A DNA stretch of 64,000 nt from Lachnospiraceae bacterium (GCA_024403615.1 JAKSRM010000007.1:27035-91034), one strand, 5' to 3'. Positions 44,999 through 54,802 are shown, counted from the stretch's first letter. Numbers and translations: made by a program. The notes: generated by a model from the letters alone, not told the origin.

Positions 44999-47900
44999 TC
45001 AATTCATCTTCCGTCTTCGTCGTTTTTGAAGGATGTAAGCCAGAACGCTTCCTGTCGTAAGTACTGCTCCGATTGCATAAATAGGAAGAAGTCCTACGCC
45101 GCCAGTTTCCGGCAATGTCTTCGGTTCTTCTGGGTTGTACATCGTCCTCTTGTCTACCGTGCCATCTGCCTTTAACGTTTCCGTCCAATAGGTATCGCCT
45201 TCTGGAGCAGTTACGATTACCTTGTCAAAGGTTACATGAACGCCATAGGAAGCCGTGGTTCTAGTATATCCGTTTCGAGTTTCGGTTTCTGTCAGTTTGT
45301 ACATATGTCCGGATGGAATGCCAAAGAATACAACGCCGTCGGTATCAGATGTAGCCGTATAGTCTGGGATTGTCGGCCGTTCACTTGCCGGAAGAGACAA
45401 GCACTCCGTACAATTAGCTGCGTCATGTTCCAATTTGAACTTAGCACCTGCAAGAGGTTTGGACAGTTCTGGAGTAAGTCCACCAATTTTAACGAAGGAT
45501 AATTCGCCTAACCAACCATGAACTACTGGTAATTCTGCGTATTTTGTTTTGTTACTTACTTCATCCTCAAATACAAGGTCATAATTCATACTCGTCTGAC
45601 CATTCGTATAGTAGGATGCGCCAGTTTCTGCATAATCCTTAAATCCAGTTTGCTCATTCTTCAGTCGAACTCTGTATGTCAATTGCAGATACTCACCATC
45701 TGGTATATCATCAGCATCCTGCTCTCCAGGATACCATGTAATACTTCTGGTAGTAGAATCATAGATTGCATTATGGTAGGAATATACTGGATTACCGCTG
45801 TTATCCGTTACAAGGTTTCCGTTTTCATCTTCAAATCCAACGAATTCAACATCCTCGGACATTGGATCTGTTACAACAGCATTCTTTGCATTTGCTTCAG
45901 CTGCAGAGATAAGCGTATCGTAGAAAACGTCCAAATCAGCAAGAATTTCGGCCTTTGATGTTTTATTATCCGCCCTCATTGCGACATCTGAAAAAGAAGC
46001 TACGTAATCTGCATTTTCTATTCCGATTGCGGTTACATAGCGATAGTTATTTGCCGTATCCCACTTATTGTTATCCAAGTTATGGCCCATAACAACGCTG
46101 TATAGATGAGAACCTAAATCATGAATTTCATCTGCATAATACGGAACACCAAAGATAGACTTCAAACTAAATACTTTATTTGTGGAAGTTGCACTACCTG
46201 CATTTGCTTTTTTTACAAGGTAATTCTGATCTTCTCCACGCCATTGATAGTGATTATAACCACTCCAATTTTCTTTCCATTTATTCATGAAGTCTTCATT
46301 CAATGCCGCATCGTCTATATAATACTGGGACTCAGCATCATCATATCCGTCAACCATCGTTTTGTTATCCGTGGTTGGGGCACCGTCAGACATTAATAAC
46401 ACATAGGTATTTGCCATCTGCACGCCACGGCCAGGCATTTTCTCAAGAGCTTTTTCAGACGTTTTCAAACCGTAAGAAATGTTAGTTCCGGAAATTTTAC
46501 TATTACCTGCGGTACCAATAATTCCATCGGTTCGACTACCTGAGGTCTTTACTAAAGTATCAAGATCATCTGCCCTATTTGGATTTAAAGTGCCCAAATC
46601 CAATGTAAGATTTTCGGTTGGGAACTCTGCATATTGTCCAAATCTTACGACTTCTATATAACAATGCTCGATTCCTTTCTCCGGTATTGCTGCATATAAT
46701 TCACGAACGAAATTTTCTGCTGCTTCTTGCATTACCTCAAATCGAGAAAGATAACTATGACGCTGACCAGTAGTTGGGTCAACTGCGCTTGTGTAAGAGT
46801 CAGATACGCTTGAGCCATCAAAGCCTGTAGTGCTGTTGGTATTATGTGATCCGGAATCTTTACCACAAATTGCACAGAACTGATTCATTGATGATGAAAC
46901 GTCAAAGGTTAATACAACTCCCATGGTCTTATTAGAAGGAAGGTCTGCATTCAATTTTATGTCAAAGAGATTCTCTACTCCGTTTTCATAAGCTTTGCTA
47001 GAATTAATTGACTTTTCAAAATTGGCATCTCGGCCAATAACGTCCTCAACTTTTTCCCAATGCGCATAAAGAGTCTGATTTTGAGTAAACGGATAATTGT
47101 TATAATCCGTTTCACGAATGATTACGCCACCTTGATTTGGTCTAGTGTGCCAATCATGGAAGATATATCCTTCACGATCCTTTGTAGGCATTGTTCCGGT
47201 GAGTTTTCCGTCTTCACCAGTTGTTCTGGTTTCAAAAGTTCCATCGCCATAATCAAAGGTGATAGTATAAGTGTTGGAAAGTTTATTGGTATAGACTACA
47301 TCTGTTTGAGAAGTACCCTGATAATTAATTGAGGTTGCAATGGATTGAGCAACATTTTTATCTGTTTCATCGCCTGATCCAATTTTTTCAGTAACACCAA
47401 TAAACTGACTGTAATTGTCACTGGTAAGGTCTTCTACAACTGTATAATTCCCATTTTCAAGGCCTTTAATACGAATGGTATATCCGTTTCTTAATCGAAT
47501 GCCGAGAGGCGCATTTTCTTCATCGTATGGAACGTTCTCTGCAAAGGTTTCACCATTGATAATGATGTCGTAGCTTTCATAAACAGCTGGATTTCCATCC
47601 GAATCTAAGATATGAAGACTGAACGGAGCATCGTTTGAAATATATGCCGTATTACCCGTTATGTTAAATGTAACGGTGAGAGGGTGATTCTTCTCAACAA
47701 GTCTGCTGGTAAATTCAATGGTGCCAGTCTCATTATTTGCTTTTTTAATTCTTAAGTACTTATTTCCACTAGCGTCAGAAGGAGTAGTATCTCTTCCATC
47801 TACTTTTCCTGATACAACCTCTTCTACTGCCGGATTAGCCAATTCGGTTACGAAATAGTTTTTGGTAGAATCCAGTCCTTCGAATTCTGCATATTCTCCA

Positions 47901-50854
47901 CTCTTAAGAGTGAAGGTGCCATCAGAAGTAAGACGCTTAGAACCTGTCAGTGCACCATTAGAATCGTACACTTTATAAGCAAGGTCTGTTACGGCACTTG
48001 CGTTATTGTACTGCTCAGTAGTTCCTGCAGAAAGTTTGAACGTAAGCGCAGTTACATTATCTGGATAACCATCTGCAGTAATGTAAGTATTCTTTACCTG
48101 AAGCTTTGGAGGGTTCTGAGGCTGAACAGTTACTTGTTTGTAGATGGCCATGCCTGCGGAGCTGGAGGCATGCTCAAACTTCTCGTCGGAAGAGTTGAAA
48201 CTGAGATAACGAGTGGTTCCATTTCTTTTTCTAGAAAGTGTAAATAAACCATTTGTAGATGAAATAGAAACATTCTGATTATCTGATAATGTAGTCGCGG
48301 TTGCTGGGTCAAGATAACTATTATTTTTAACATTCTTTATCTTGCCGCTGGTTTGGCCGCTAAATGTCCATTGTGCAGTGTTGCTCGCACCTGTAATCGA
48401 ATAAACGGTCTCGTTATTATATTTCCCTTTATCTGTGATTGTTACAGATGTTGCAGTGCTTGCATCACCTGCAGTTTTCATGTCAACAGCATAATTTGTT
48501 CCATTATTGTTATAGATAATCATATGCGGAGTGCTATTTTGTGTATTGATATCACTCGTGCTTGCGCATTTCACCCAATAAGTACCTGCAGGAAGCCCAG
48601 CAGCCTCTGTAGCCGGAGCCTTTCCTGCAACAAAAGTCATGCTTGCTGAATCAGAAAGATTTGCAGCGTTAATAACTGCCTTGCCGTTAACAATTTCGAC
48701 ATCCACCTGAACAAGGCTGTTTCCACTAACCATCCATACTGTATCCTGAGTTGTGGAATTGAATGGGAGCTCGATTACTGCATCTCCTGATCCATTAAAG
48801 GAAAGCGCATATTTCGTAATGTCTGTAATTCCTTCGGTTGAAGGTGTAATGGTTGGGTTCGTATTTACTACAAGGGTATCGATTCCCACTCTAGTAACAG
48901 AAACGTTGTTCTTGGTTACTGTATTCATGGCCGGATCATCGCCACTCGGCTGATCGTCGTCTGGAAGCGCATATGCAACCCAGTCACTAAGGTGAGGGGT
49001 CGTTACTGTAATCTTGCCATTTGCATGCTGAACAGTGATTCCAGATGTAGAAAGACTACCGTCAGAAATAAAGGCAACCTGGTCATACTTGCCTTCATCA
49101 GGGAATTCGATGGTATAATTTGTGCCCGATTCAATGGAACCGGTTGTTTTTTCGATTGAATATACAGAATAATCACCAACTTCGGTTGGATGATTTGATT
49201 TATAAGCTTCAACAGTTGTATTGCTGTTAGAAGCTGCGGAAATCGTAACATCCCAATCGGATGTTGCAGATGCCGTAATAGATACGTTGTTATAAGTTTT
49301 GGTATTGGTCTGATAAGTTGGCGTTGAAGCCTTTTGTACGGTTACAGGTGAATCAACAACGCTAGTGTCAAAGCCCAATGTCGTATTCCAACTTCCAGAT
49401 ACATGATCACCATTTGATTGGGCACCGGCTGCTTTTAGTACGTGCTGGCCAGATTCATCCCAACGACGAATCTCAACGGAATTACCGGTTATCAAGAAGG
49501 ATGTCATGGTAAGCGTGGAATCTGCATTGCAAGCTGGTAAAGACTGGACGGCTGAATTTGATGTAACCCATTTTTCCCAATAATAGCCAGTGTAGCCATA
49601 ATTCATATATGTAAAATTCAGGGTTTCGGTTGTATAACTGGATCTGCTTCCGTCTGTTGCAACTTTTATTGTGTCTCCCTTTGTATAGAAATTAGCAGAA
49701 CCTCCAATATAATCATCGTCACCATGAGCATGGTTATGTCCATATAAGAAGATGATATTTAAATCGTCGCCATACGCAGAAACGATATCAAACAGCCTCT
49801 TACCATACATTCCGTCACCTTCGGCAACAGTTCGAAGGTCAAAATGAAGCGGAACATGGGTCAAAATAAACACTGGCTGATTTGGATTATTTTGTACTCT
49901 GCCAGCAAGATATGTCTCAAGCGCCGTAAGTGTTGCGGCTTTTGGTGTTCCTGTTTTTGCAGGGAAATCGTCCTCAGAGATAAGGAATGCACCATAATAA
50001 TCGGTATCATAGGAACCAGAAGTGGTCCAGTTTCCAGAAGAAGCACTATTGTCATGGTTGCCCTGAACAAAAAGTTCCTGCTGAAGATTCGAGAATACTG
50101 CTTCTACAGCACCTTTAATTTGAGCAATACCTGTGTTTGTATTTTCTGCAGATAAATTGGAATCAAACCCGTAGTCGCCACCTGCAAAGAAAGCATATGC
50201 ATCATATGAACTATTGTTATATGAACTATAAAATGTTTTGATTTGGTTTAAAATCGCACTGATTCGTGCATTCTGCGTATTATAGTTGTGAGCAGCACCA
50301 CTATACTGTCCATTTGATGGAGAAGTGTTTGGGTCCTGGAAGTCGGAACCTGCTACAACTAAGATAGAAGTTGTTCCATTTGGGGAAGCTCTTGCTGGAA
50401 CTTTTGCCATAGCAACGCTCTTTGCTTCCACCTTTGGTTCTTCTACTACTTCTGGCGCGCTTACAGCAAGACATTCGTCGCCATGGGTATGTTCTGGAAT
50501 AGTGCAGCTCAGTGTTCCGTCGGAGAAATAGCAATTTTCATCATGAACATGCTCGATTTGCTCGCAAGCCAAGCCGTCGTCCATCGCTGGAGCGGCATCA
50601 AAGCATTCTGCGGTATGTTCATGTTCTTGTAATTCGCACGTTAAGACTTCTATACCGTCGTCATCAACGGTATAGCAAGATTCGTCATGAATATGTTCTT
50701 CAATTTCACAAACGCATTGATCTTCCCAGGCAATGGCTGGAAGAATTAATGCATATGTTGTGGCGAATACTACAACAGCTGCTAATACAGCGACTGCCCT
50801 TTGCCAAATAGTTCTTTTCCGGTTTTTACTCATCTTTAAATCAACTTTTCTCAT
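44999..50854 (-). CDS. Giant pilus-tip adhesin with phosphoesterase and VWA domains
   Basis: About 1951 aa. Signal peptide with a long N-region (to about residue 43). Four C-x3-4-EH-x-H-x4-C repeats occupy about 48-130. A complete calcineurin-like phosphoesterase domain spans about 165-430: GSDFQ (170-174), AGGD (225-228), GNHD (266-269), TH (333-334) and GHNH (373-376). Beta-rich regions follow, then an InlB-type repeat (about 1200-1270), a VWA domain with MIDAS DVSSS near 1316 and SDGAPTTD near 1490, a SpaA/Cna-B domain and LPETG near 1916. Start codons GTG 50857, ATG 50854 and ATG 50833 are all possible; none has a good Shine-Dalgarno sequence. The VWA plus LPETG order fits a sortase-pilus tip protein. 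Confidence 0.9.
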   Translation of the reverse strand: MRKVDLKMSKNRKRTIWQRAVAVLAAVVVFATTYALILPAIAWEDQCVCEIEEHIHDESCYTVDDDGIEVLTCELQEHEHTAECFDAAPAMDDGLACEQIEHVHDENCYFSDGTLSCTIPEHTHGDECLAVSAPEVVEEPKVEAKSVAMAKVPARASPNGTTSILVVAGSDFQDPNTSPSNGQYSGAAHNYNTQNARISAILNQIKTFYSSYNNSSYDAYAFFAGGDYGFDSNLSAENTNTGIAQIKGAVEAVFSNLQQELFVQGNHDNSASSGNWTTSGSYDTDYYGAFLISEDDFPAKTGTPKAATLTALETYLAGRVQNNPNQPVFILTHVPLHFDLRTVAEGDGMYGKRLFDIVSAYGDDLNIIFLYGHNHAHGDDDYIGGSANFYTKGDTIKVATDGSRSSYTTETLNFTYMNYGYTGYYWEKWVTSNSAVQSLPACNADSTLTMTSFLITGNSVEIRRWDESGQHVLKAAGAQSNGDHVSGSWNTTLGFDTSVVDSPVTVQKASTPTYQTNTKTYNNVSITASATSDWDVTISAASNSNTTVEAYKSNHPTEVGDYSVYSIEKTTGSIESGTNYTIEFPDEGKYDQVAFISDGSLSTSGITVQHANGKITVTTPHLSDWVAYALPDDDQPSGDDPAMNTVTKNNVSVTRVGIDTLVVNTNPTITPSTEGITDITKYALSFNGSGDAVIELPFNSTTQDTVWMVSGNSLVQVDVEIVNGKAVINAANLSDSASMTFVAGKAPATEAAGLPAGTYWVKCASTSDINTQNSTPHMIIYNNNGTNYAVDMKTAGDASTATSVTITDKGKYNNETVYSITGASNTAQWTFSGQTSGKIKNVKNNSYLDPATATTLSDNQNVSISSTNGLFTLSRKRNGTTRYLSFNSSDEKFEHASSSAGMAIYKQVTVQPQNPPKLQVKNTYITADGYPDNVTALTFKLSAGTTEQYNNASAVTDLAYKVYDSNGALTGSKRLTSDGTFTLKSGEYAEFEGLDSTKNYFVTELANPAVEEVVSGKVDGRDTTPSDASGNKYLRIKKANNETGTIEFTSRLVEKNHPLTVTFNITGNTAYISNDAPFSLHILDSDGNPAVYESYDIIINGETFAENVPYDEENAPLGIRLRNGYTIRIKGLENGNYTVVEDLTSDNYSQFIGVTEKIGSGDETDKNVAQSIATSINYQGTSQTDVVYTNKLSNTYTITFDYGDGTFETRTTGEDGKLTGTMPTKDREGYIFHDWHTRPNQGGVIIRETDYNNYPFTQNQTLYAHWEKVEDVIGRDANFEKSINSSKAYENGVENLFDIKLNADLPSNKTMGVVLTFDVSSSMNQFCAICGKDSGSHNTNSTTGFDGSSVSDSYTSAVDPTTGQRHSYLSRFEVMQEAAENFVRELYAAIPEKGIEHCYIEVVRFGQYAEFPTENLTLDLGTLNPNRADDLDTLVKTSGSRTDGIIGTAGNSKISGTNISYGLKTSEKALEKMPGRGVQMANTYVLLMSDGAPTTDNKTMVDGYDDAESQYYIDDAALNEDFMNKWKENWSGYNHYQWRGEDQNYLVKKANAGSATSTNKVFSLKSIFGVPYYADEIHDLGSHLYSVVMGHNLDNNKWDTANNYRYVTAIGIENADYVASFSDVAMRADNKTSKAEILADLDVFYDTLISAAEANAKNAVVTDPMSEDVEFVGFEDENGNLVTDNSGNPVYSYHNAIYDSTTRSITWYPGEQDADDIPDGEYLQLTYRVRLKNEQTGFKDYAETGASYYTNGQTSMNYDLVFEDEVSNKTKYAELPVVHGWLGELSFVKIGGLTPELSKPLAGAKFKLEHDAANCTECLSLPASERPTIPDYTATSDTDGVVFFGIPSGHMYKLTETETRNGYTRTTASYGVHVTFDKVIVTAPEGDTYWTETLKADGTVDKRTMYNPEEPKTLPETGGVGLLPIYAIGAVLTTGSVLAYILQKRRRRKMN

Positions 50855-50884
50855 CACAAATATTACGCTCGTTCAAAAAGAGGA

Positions 50885-51490
50885 TTATTCATTCTCCGAG
50901 TTCTCCTCCTTCCGGGTTATCTCCTCTAGAAAATCCGGATGGGCTCTATAATAAGCAGTAACTTTTTTCTTTGCCTCGCGCATATAAGCGATGGCTGTGT
51001 TCTTTGCTTCGGTTTTTGCTTTGTTAAGGATTTCTTCCGCTTCTGCCAGAGCGCTGCTACGAACTTCTTCTGCTGCCTGTTTTGCTTCGGCTAAAAGCTT
51101 CTCGCTTTCATTCTTTGCATCATAGAGAATTCTATCACTCTCTGCCTGAGCTTCTGCGATACGCTGCTCATGTTGCTTCAGAAGTTCTGCCTCCTGGTTT
51201 TCGCGTTTTTCCTGGAGTTCTGCGTCCAGGTGGTCGCGCTGCTCCTGAAGCTCTGCTGACAAGGCTTCGATGTTTTCCATGTACTGTTTCATCGCCTCGT
51301 CCGTAGCTTCAAATACTTTATTTAAACTAAGACACGCTTCAGCAACGGTTCCGGACTTTTCGATTTTAATACGTCGAGATTCCAGCGCCGTTTGCTGTTC
51401 TTCAATCTCCTGTTTCAGTTGATTAATCTGTCTTTCTTGTTCAATGGTGAGTTCAAGTAATTCTTTACGGCTAATATGCGTTGCTGCCAT
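50885..51490 (-). CDS. Coiled-coil protein leading the pilus operon
   Basis: 201 aa. ATG 51490 is chosen because GGGGAG lies upstream; the longer frame reads through the leader. No signal peptide or membrane helix is visible. Residues 10-45 and 75-175 are strongly heptad-like, rich in Glu, Gln, Ala and Lys, with a conserved-looking central segment GTVAEACLSLNKVFEATDEA. Function is not recognised. It lies 28 nt upstream of the adhesin gene in the same direction, so it is probably co-transcribed and cytoplasmic; a scaffold or regulator of pilus assembly is only a guess. Confidence 0.85.
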   Translation of the reverse strand: MAATHISRKELLELTIEQERQINQLKQEIEEQQTALESRRIKIEKSGTVAEACLSLNKVFEATDEAMKQYMENIEALSAELQEQRDHLDAELQEKRENQEAELLKQHEQRIAEAQAESDRILYDAKNESEKLLAEAKQAAEEVRSSALAEAEEILNKAKTEAKNTAIAYMREAKKKVTAYYRAHPDFLEEITRKEENSENE

Positions 51491-51588
51491 TATGTTTCTC
51501 CCCTGACTAGAATTAGACCGTGTCGTCAGTTCCGCCAAAAATCCATATATAGATTTGCCTATCAATAAGTAGTGCGCAGTATTAAACA

Positions 51589-51619
51589 ATTATACAAGAT
51601 ATAGAATACCACTCGTGGT
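51589..51619 (-). promoter_or_regulatory. Pilus operon promoter with palindromic operator
   Basis: Minus-strand TATAAT at 51594-51589 has no consensus -35. Instead a perfect ACCAC-TC-GTGGT palindrome (51608-51619) occupies the -35 position, suggesting control by a dimeric regulator. The leader to the coiled-coil gene is about 90 nt. Confidence 0.6.
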
Positions 51620-51657
51620 GTCATAAATCAATAAAATTGTGTAAACTGATGCTACAT

Positions 51658-51694
51658 TTTAAAAAAAATATCCGCTACGTAATGTAGCGGATAT
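51658..51694 (-). terminator. Terminator of the molybdoenzyme operon
   Basis: Perfect ATATCCGCTAC-GTAAT-GTAGCGGATAT stem. On the minus strand it is followed by eight Ts. The arms share the TATCCGCTA word with the 39.8-40.1 kb repeat array. Confidence 0.9.
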
Positions 51695-51741
51695 CGTCTC
51701 GTGACCCTTTTCTCGTTCTTAATTATGCATCAAAAAAGAAA

Positions 51742-52842
51742 TTAAATAACGTTGTATTTCTTCAAATATTCATCGAAAGCTGCCTGCTCGGTCGACTGAC
51801 CAGTACAAATGAAGCAAAGGCCCTTGGTGGTTCCTAACAGATCTACAATGTAGTCGATATATGGAAGTTCTGCTGCGCCGTTAATAAATACCTGGCAAAG
51901 CTTTCCGGCCTTCTGGATTTTCTTATAAATATCCGGCCACTGGTCTAAGCCTGGTGCACCTGCGCCCTGAATCCACTGAACGCCGTCTAATTCCGGAACG
52001 GTCAAAATGGAATCCAGATGTCTTACAGCGCCTGGTCCGTCTAAATGATAAATCGTTCTTGGAATATATTTGCATTCTTCCCGAAGAATCGGCAGATAGA
52101 ACTCATCGTACATATCGGTGCTGATCATTGCGGAAAAGTCGTTCTGTAATACGAAATAAGGCTTCTGGGACAGCATGGTTGCCCAGCAGGTATAGCCTGG
52201 GATTTTGTCGATGTCGATGGCTGCCATAAACATATCGTAAGCTTTCTTAAACTGCTCATGTACGTTCCAGCAAGCTTTCTTTACATCTTCCTCTTCGAAG
52301 TAGAGTTCTTCCAGTAATGGGTTGGCGTCACGAATAGAAGAAACGATGTCCATTACGCCACCGAAGTCCGGAAGACCTACTGGCATACGGCCGTCAAAAT
52401 AGTCCTGAACCGCTTTGGTTAAAGCGATGGAACGTTTCAGCAGAGGAGATTCTTCATCTAACTGAACGTTAATGATGCCAGACAGTTCCGGACACATTTT
52501 CTTGAACCATACGGTTCCTAAGTTATGGTCAATGCCAAAGTCCTGACCTAGGAACCCGCCTAAGATTCCGGTCGGGCGCATGTAGAACACTGGAATGGCA
52601 TCGCCGGAGTAAGTACATGCAGAATAAGCATCATCCACTACCTTTGCAGCCTCTTCTACTGGCAGATCAAAATCGTACATGGCATCTAAGATAACCTTGC
52701 GGTAATTGGATGCGAAGAAGTCGCCTCCTTCTCCGGAAGCCTGGTCTAACGTAACCTGAATAATCGGACGCTCTAACTTGCCTTCCCACCAGTCTTCAAA
52801 ATCTTCTTTTATTTTATCGTAACGTTCTTTTTCAAAATTCAT
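51742..52842 (-). CDS. URO-D/MtaA family protein
   Basis: 366 aa. A uroporphyrinogen-decarboxylase-fold protein, shown by the TIM-barrel organisation and segments such as RMPVGLPDFGGVMDIVSSI, YHLDGPGAVRHLD and VQWIQGAGAPGLDQWPDI. The family includes heme-synthesis HemE and corrinoid methyltransferases (MtaA, CmuA). The HemE active-site signature is not evident and no corrinoid protein is adjacent, so the activity is open. It is last in the molybdoenzyme operon, after a hairpin. Confidence 0.75.
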   Translation of the reverse strand: MNFEKERYDKIKEDFEDWWEGKLERPIIQVTLDQASGEGGDFFASNYRKVILDAMYDFDLPVEEAAKVVDDAYSACTYSGDAIPVFYMRPTGILGGFLGQDFGIDHNLGTVWFKKMCPELSGIINVQLDEESPLLKRSIALTKAVQDYFDGRMPVGLPDFGGVMDIVSSIRDANPLLEELYFEEEDVKKACWNVHEQFKKAYDMFMAAIDIDKIPGYTCWATMLSQKPYFVLQNDFSAMISTDMYDEFYLPILREECKYIPRTIYHLDGPGAVRHLDSILTVPELDGVQWIQGAGAPGLDQWPDIYKKIQKAGKLCQVFINGAAELPYIDYIVDLLGTTKGLCFICTGQSTEQAAFDEYLKKYNVI

Positions 52843-52885
52843 AAGTACCTCTTTCGCGGAAACTCCCGCTTTTCTTTATTTAGAA

Positions 52886-52917
52886 ATTCCTGCCTCCTTA
52901 TTAAGGTTGGCAGGAAT
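52886..52917. promoter_or_regulatory. Hairpin between asrB-like and URO-D-like genes
   Basis: ATTCCTGCC / GGCAGGAAT stem with a 14-nt loop. The best U-tract lies on the plus strand, so on the minus strand it is more likely a stabiliser or partial terminator. Confidence 0.5.
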
Positions 52918-52921
52918 CTTT

Positions 52922-53737
52922 TTAGTCAAACAATTTCGAAGCTACTGTGTAATTAAATACCGGGCCTTCTAAGCAAACGTAAGTCTCGTTAATCTTGCAA
53001 TGTCCACATTTGCCTACGGCACAGCTCATCTTTCTTTCGAAAGAAACCCAAATCTTTTCTTCCGGGACTCCACACTTCACGCATTCCGCACCAGCAAATC
53101 GCATCATTACTGGAGGACCTACGATAACTACGTTGTAGTCGCCCAATTCTGCGAATGGAATCTTGCTGATATGTTCCGTTACTAAGCCGCCTTCAAAGCC
53201 TTCTGTAGCTCCCGTATCCAGGGTGTAGATGGTATGGAACTTCTCTGCGAATTTCGCACGTTCTTCATTAAACAGGGCGCAGTCTGCATCACGGAAACCA
53301 GCAATCAGATATACGTCTTTTGCGATTTCCGGGTTGTTATAGAAATGCTCCAATAAAGTTTTCACTGGTGCCATACCAGTACCACCGCAGATTACTACTA
53401 ACGGTTTATTTTCAAAATCTTTTACTGGCCATGGATTTCCGTAAGGGCCTCTCATGAACAGGGTGCTTCCCTGCTGCAGTCCGAAAACGCCTTCGGTTAA
53501 ACGACCAACCTTACGAATGGTGAATTCTACGAAACCATCGCCTTTTCCGCTGACAGAAATTGGAGCTTCGCCAACCTTCGGAATCGACAGCATAAAAAAC
53601 TGTCCATCTAAGGTCTCGCCATCATAAGCAACACGGAAAGTAGATTCCGCAGTTGTCTGCCGAACAACCTCTAAAATTCTGTGAGGTTCCGGTTTCATTC
53701 TATCGATCATGTTCTCAAATTTTTCTTGTTCCGTCAC
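52922..53737 (-). CDS. asrB: AsrB-like FAD/NAD(P)H electron-transfer subunit
   Basis: 271 aa, ferredoxin-NADP+ reductase fold. FAD region FMLSIPKVGEAPISVSG, NAD(P) motif ICGGTGMAPVKTLL near residue 115, and the C-terminal Cys cluster CAVGKCGHCKI plus a following Cys for a [2Fe-2S] centre. It matches anaerobic sulfite reductase subunit B, which takes electrons from NAD(P)H. The siroheme subunit AsrC is not in the window, so here it may feed the molybdoenzyme. The start is GTG 53737; AGGTGA lies upstream. Confidence 0.85.
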   Translation of the reverse strand: MTEQEKFENMIDRMKPEPHRILEVVRQTTAESTFRVAYDGETLDGQFFMLSIPKVGEAPISVSGKGDGFVEFTIRKVGRLTEGVFGLQQGSTLFMRGPYGNPWPVKDFENKPLVVICGGTGMAPVKTLLEHFYNNPEIAKDVYLIAGFRDADCALFNEERAKFAEKFHTIYTLDTGATEGFEGGLVTEHISKIPFAELGDYNVVIVGPPVMMRFAGAECVKCGVPEEKIWVSFERKMSCAVGKCGHCKINETYVCLEGPVFNYTVASKLFD

Positions 53738-53803
53738 TTCGTCACCTATTTATCTTTCCAACTGTTTTTTGCCGTCGCATCTTACAAGCGCCAGCATCTT
53801 CCA

Positions 53804-54802
53804 TCAGATATTTTTACATTCTTCTGCTAATTCATTCACGGTATCAATGAAGGAGATTTCCTGTGGGCAACGCATTTCGCATCTGCCACAGCCTACGCAC
53901 ATATTCCAGTCCGTTCCGAATCTGGATTTGAAATCGTAGAATTTATGGAATACCTTAAAGCGCATATTGGCACCATGAGTTGCTCTGGATTTTGCGCCGC
54001 CGGCAGTTTCCGTAAAGGAATCCAGCATACAAGAAGACCATACTCTCTTACGCTCGCCGTCGGAGCTACCTTCGGTATAAACGACATCTACGGTATCGAA
54101 GCAGCTGCAGGTTCCACATACCGTATTGCATCCGCCACAGCCGATGCACTTGTCATCGAACTTCTTCCAATACTCTAATTCGCTGACCGCCTTCAGGTTT
54201 TCCTTTTTAATTTCCGGAACGGTAACCTTCTTCGTATTCTCTTTTACGAATTCTGGCTGATAATCCGCAGCTTCACATCCGGCAAAGAGTCCTGCAAAGG
54301 CATCGTCTTTTGCTTCTACTAAAATGTCCTCCGCGATTTTTACTGCAAAAGCGTAATCATCGGTTTCGTTGCTATTGGTAGAAACACAGAAGCAATTCTC
54401 AAAACCGCCGCACTCGATAAGAGCGAATTTTACTTTCTTTCTCATACGTGCGTAGAAATAATCGCTGTTATTCTCACCATTGTCTAAAAAGATTTTGTCT
54501 AATCTCTTAATAGAATTAATATCGCAGGCACGAGCGAAAATCAAAAGGTCCCTGTCTTCTGCTACTTCCGAAGGCTCTACTTCTTCGCCTTTGAAATAAA
54601 ACATTACCTGGGAAATCGGATAGAACACTTCTTTGATGGAGAAGTTGCTCTGACGGTCCATAACGATTTCGCTGACAGATTTCAGTTCTGCGAATCTAAC
54701 GTTTTTATGAGGTCTGTCCCATTTCGGTCCGAATACTTTGTACTGACCGGAAAGGCCTTTTAAGATCTCATCCATTTTTTCTGTTGAAACTTTATAACCC
54801 AT
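53804..54802 (-). CDS. asrA: AsrA-like iron-sulfur subunit
   Basis: 332 aa. N-terminal domain of the AsrA/hydrogenase-beta type, then two ferredoxin-like Cys motifs, CIGCGGCNTVC near residue 225 and CVGCGRCEMRC near 305. It matches anaerobic sulfite reductase subunit A and would relay electrons between AsrB and an oxidoreductase. ATG 54802 is preceded by AAAGGGAG; the start lies inside the upstream torD-like gene end (11-nt overlap). Confidence 0.85.
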   Translation of the reverse strand: MGYKVSTEKMDEILKGLSGQYKVFGPKWDRPHKNVRFAELKSVSEIVMDRQSNFSIKEVFYPISQVMFYFKGEEVEPSEVAEDRDLLIFARACDINSIKRLDKIFLDNGENNSDYFYARMRKKVKFALIECGGFENCFCVSTNSNETDDYAFAVKIAEDILVEAKDDAFAGLFAGCEAADYQPEFVKENTKKVTVPEIKKENLKAVSELEYWKKFDDKCIGCGGCNTVCGTCSCFDTVDVVYTEGSSDGERKRVWSSCMLDSFTETAGGAKSRATHGANMRFKVFHKFYDFKSRFGTDWNMCVGCGRCEMRCPQEISFIDTVNELAEECKNI

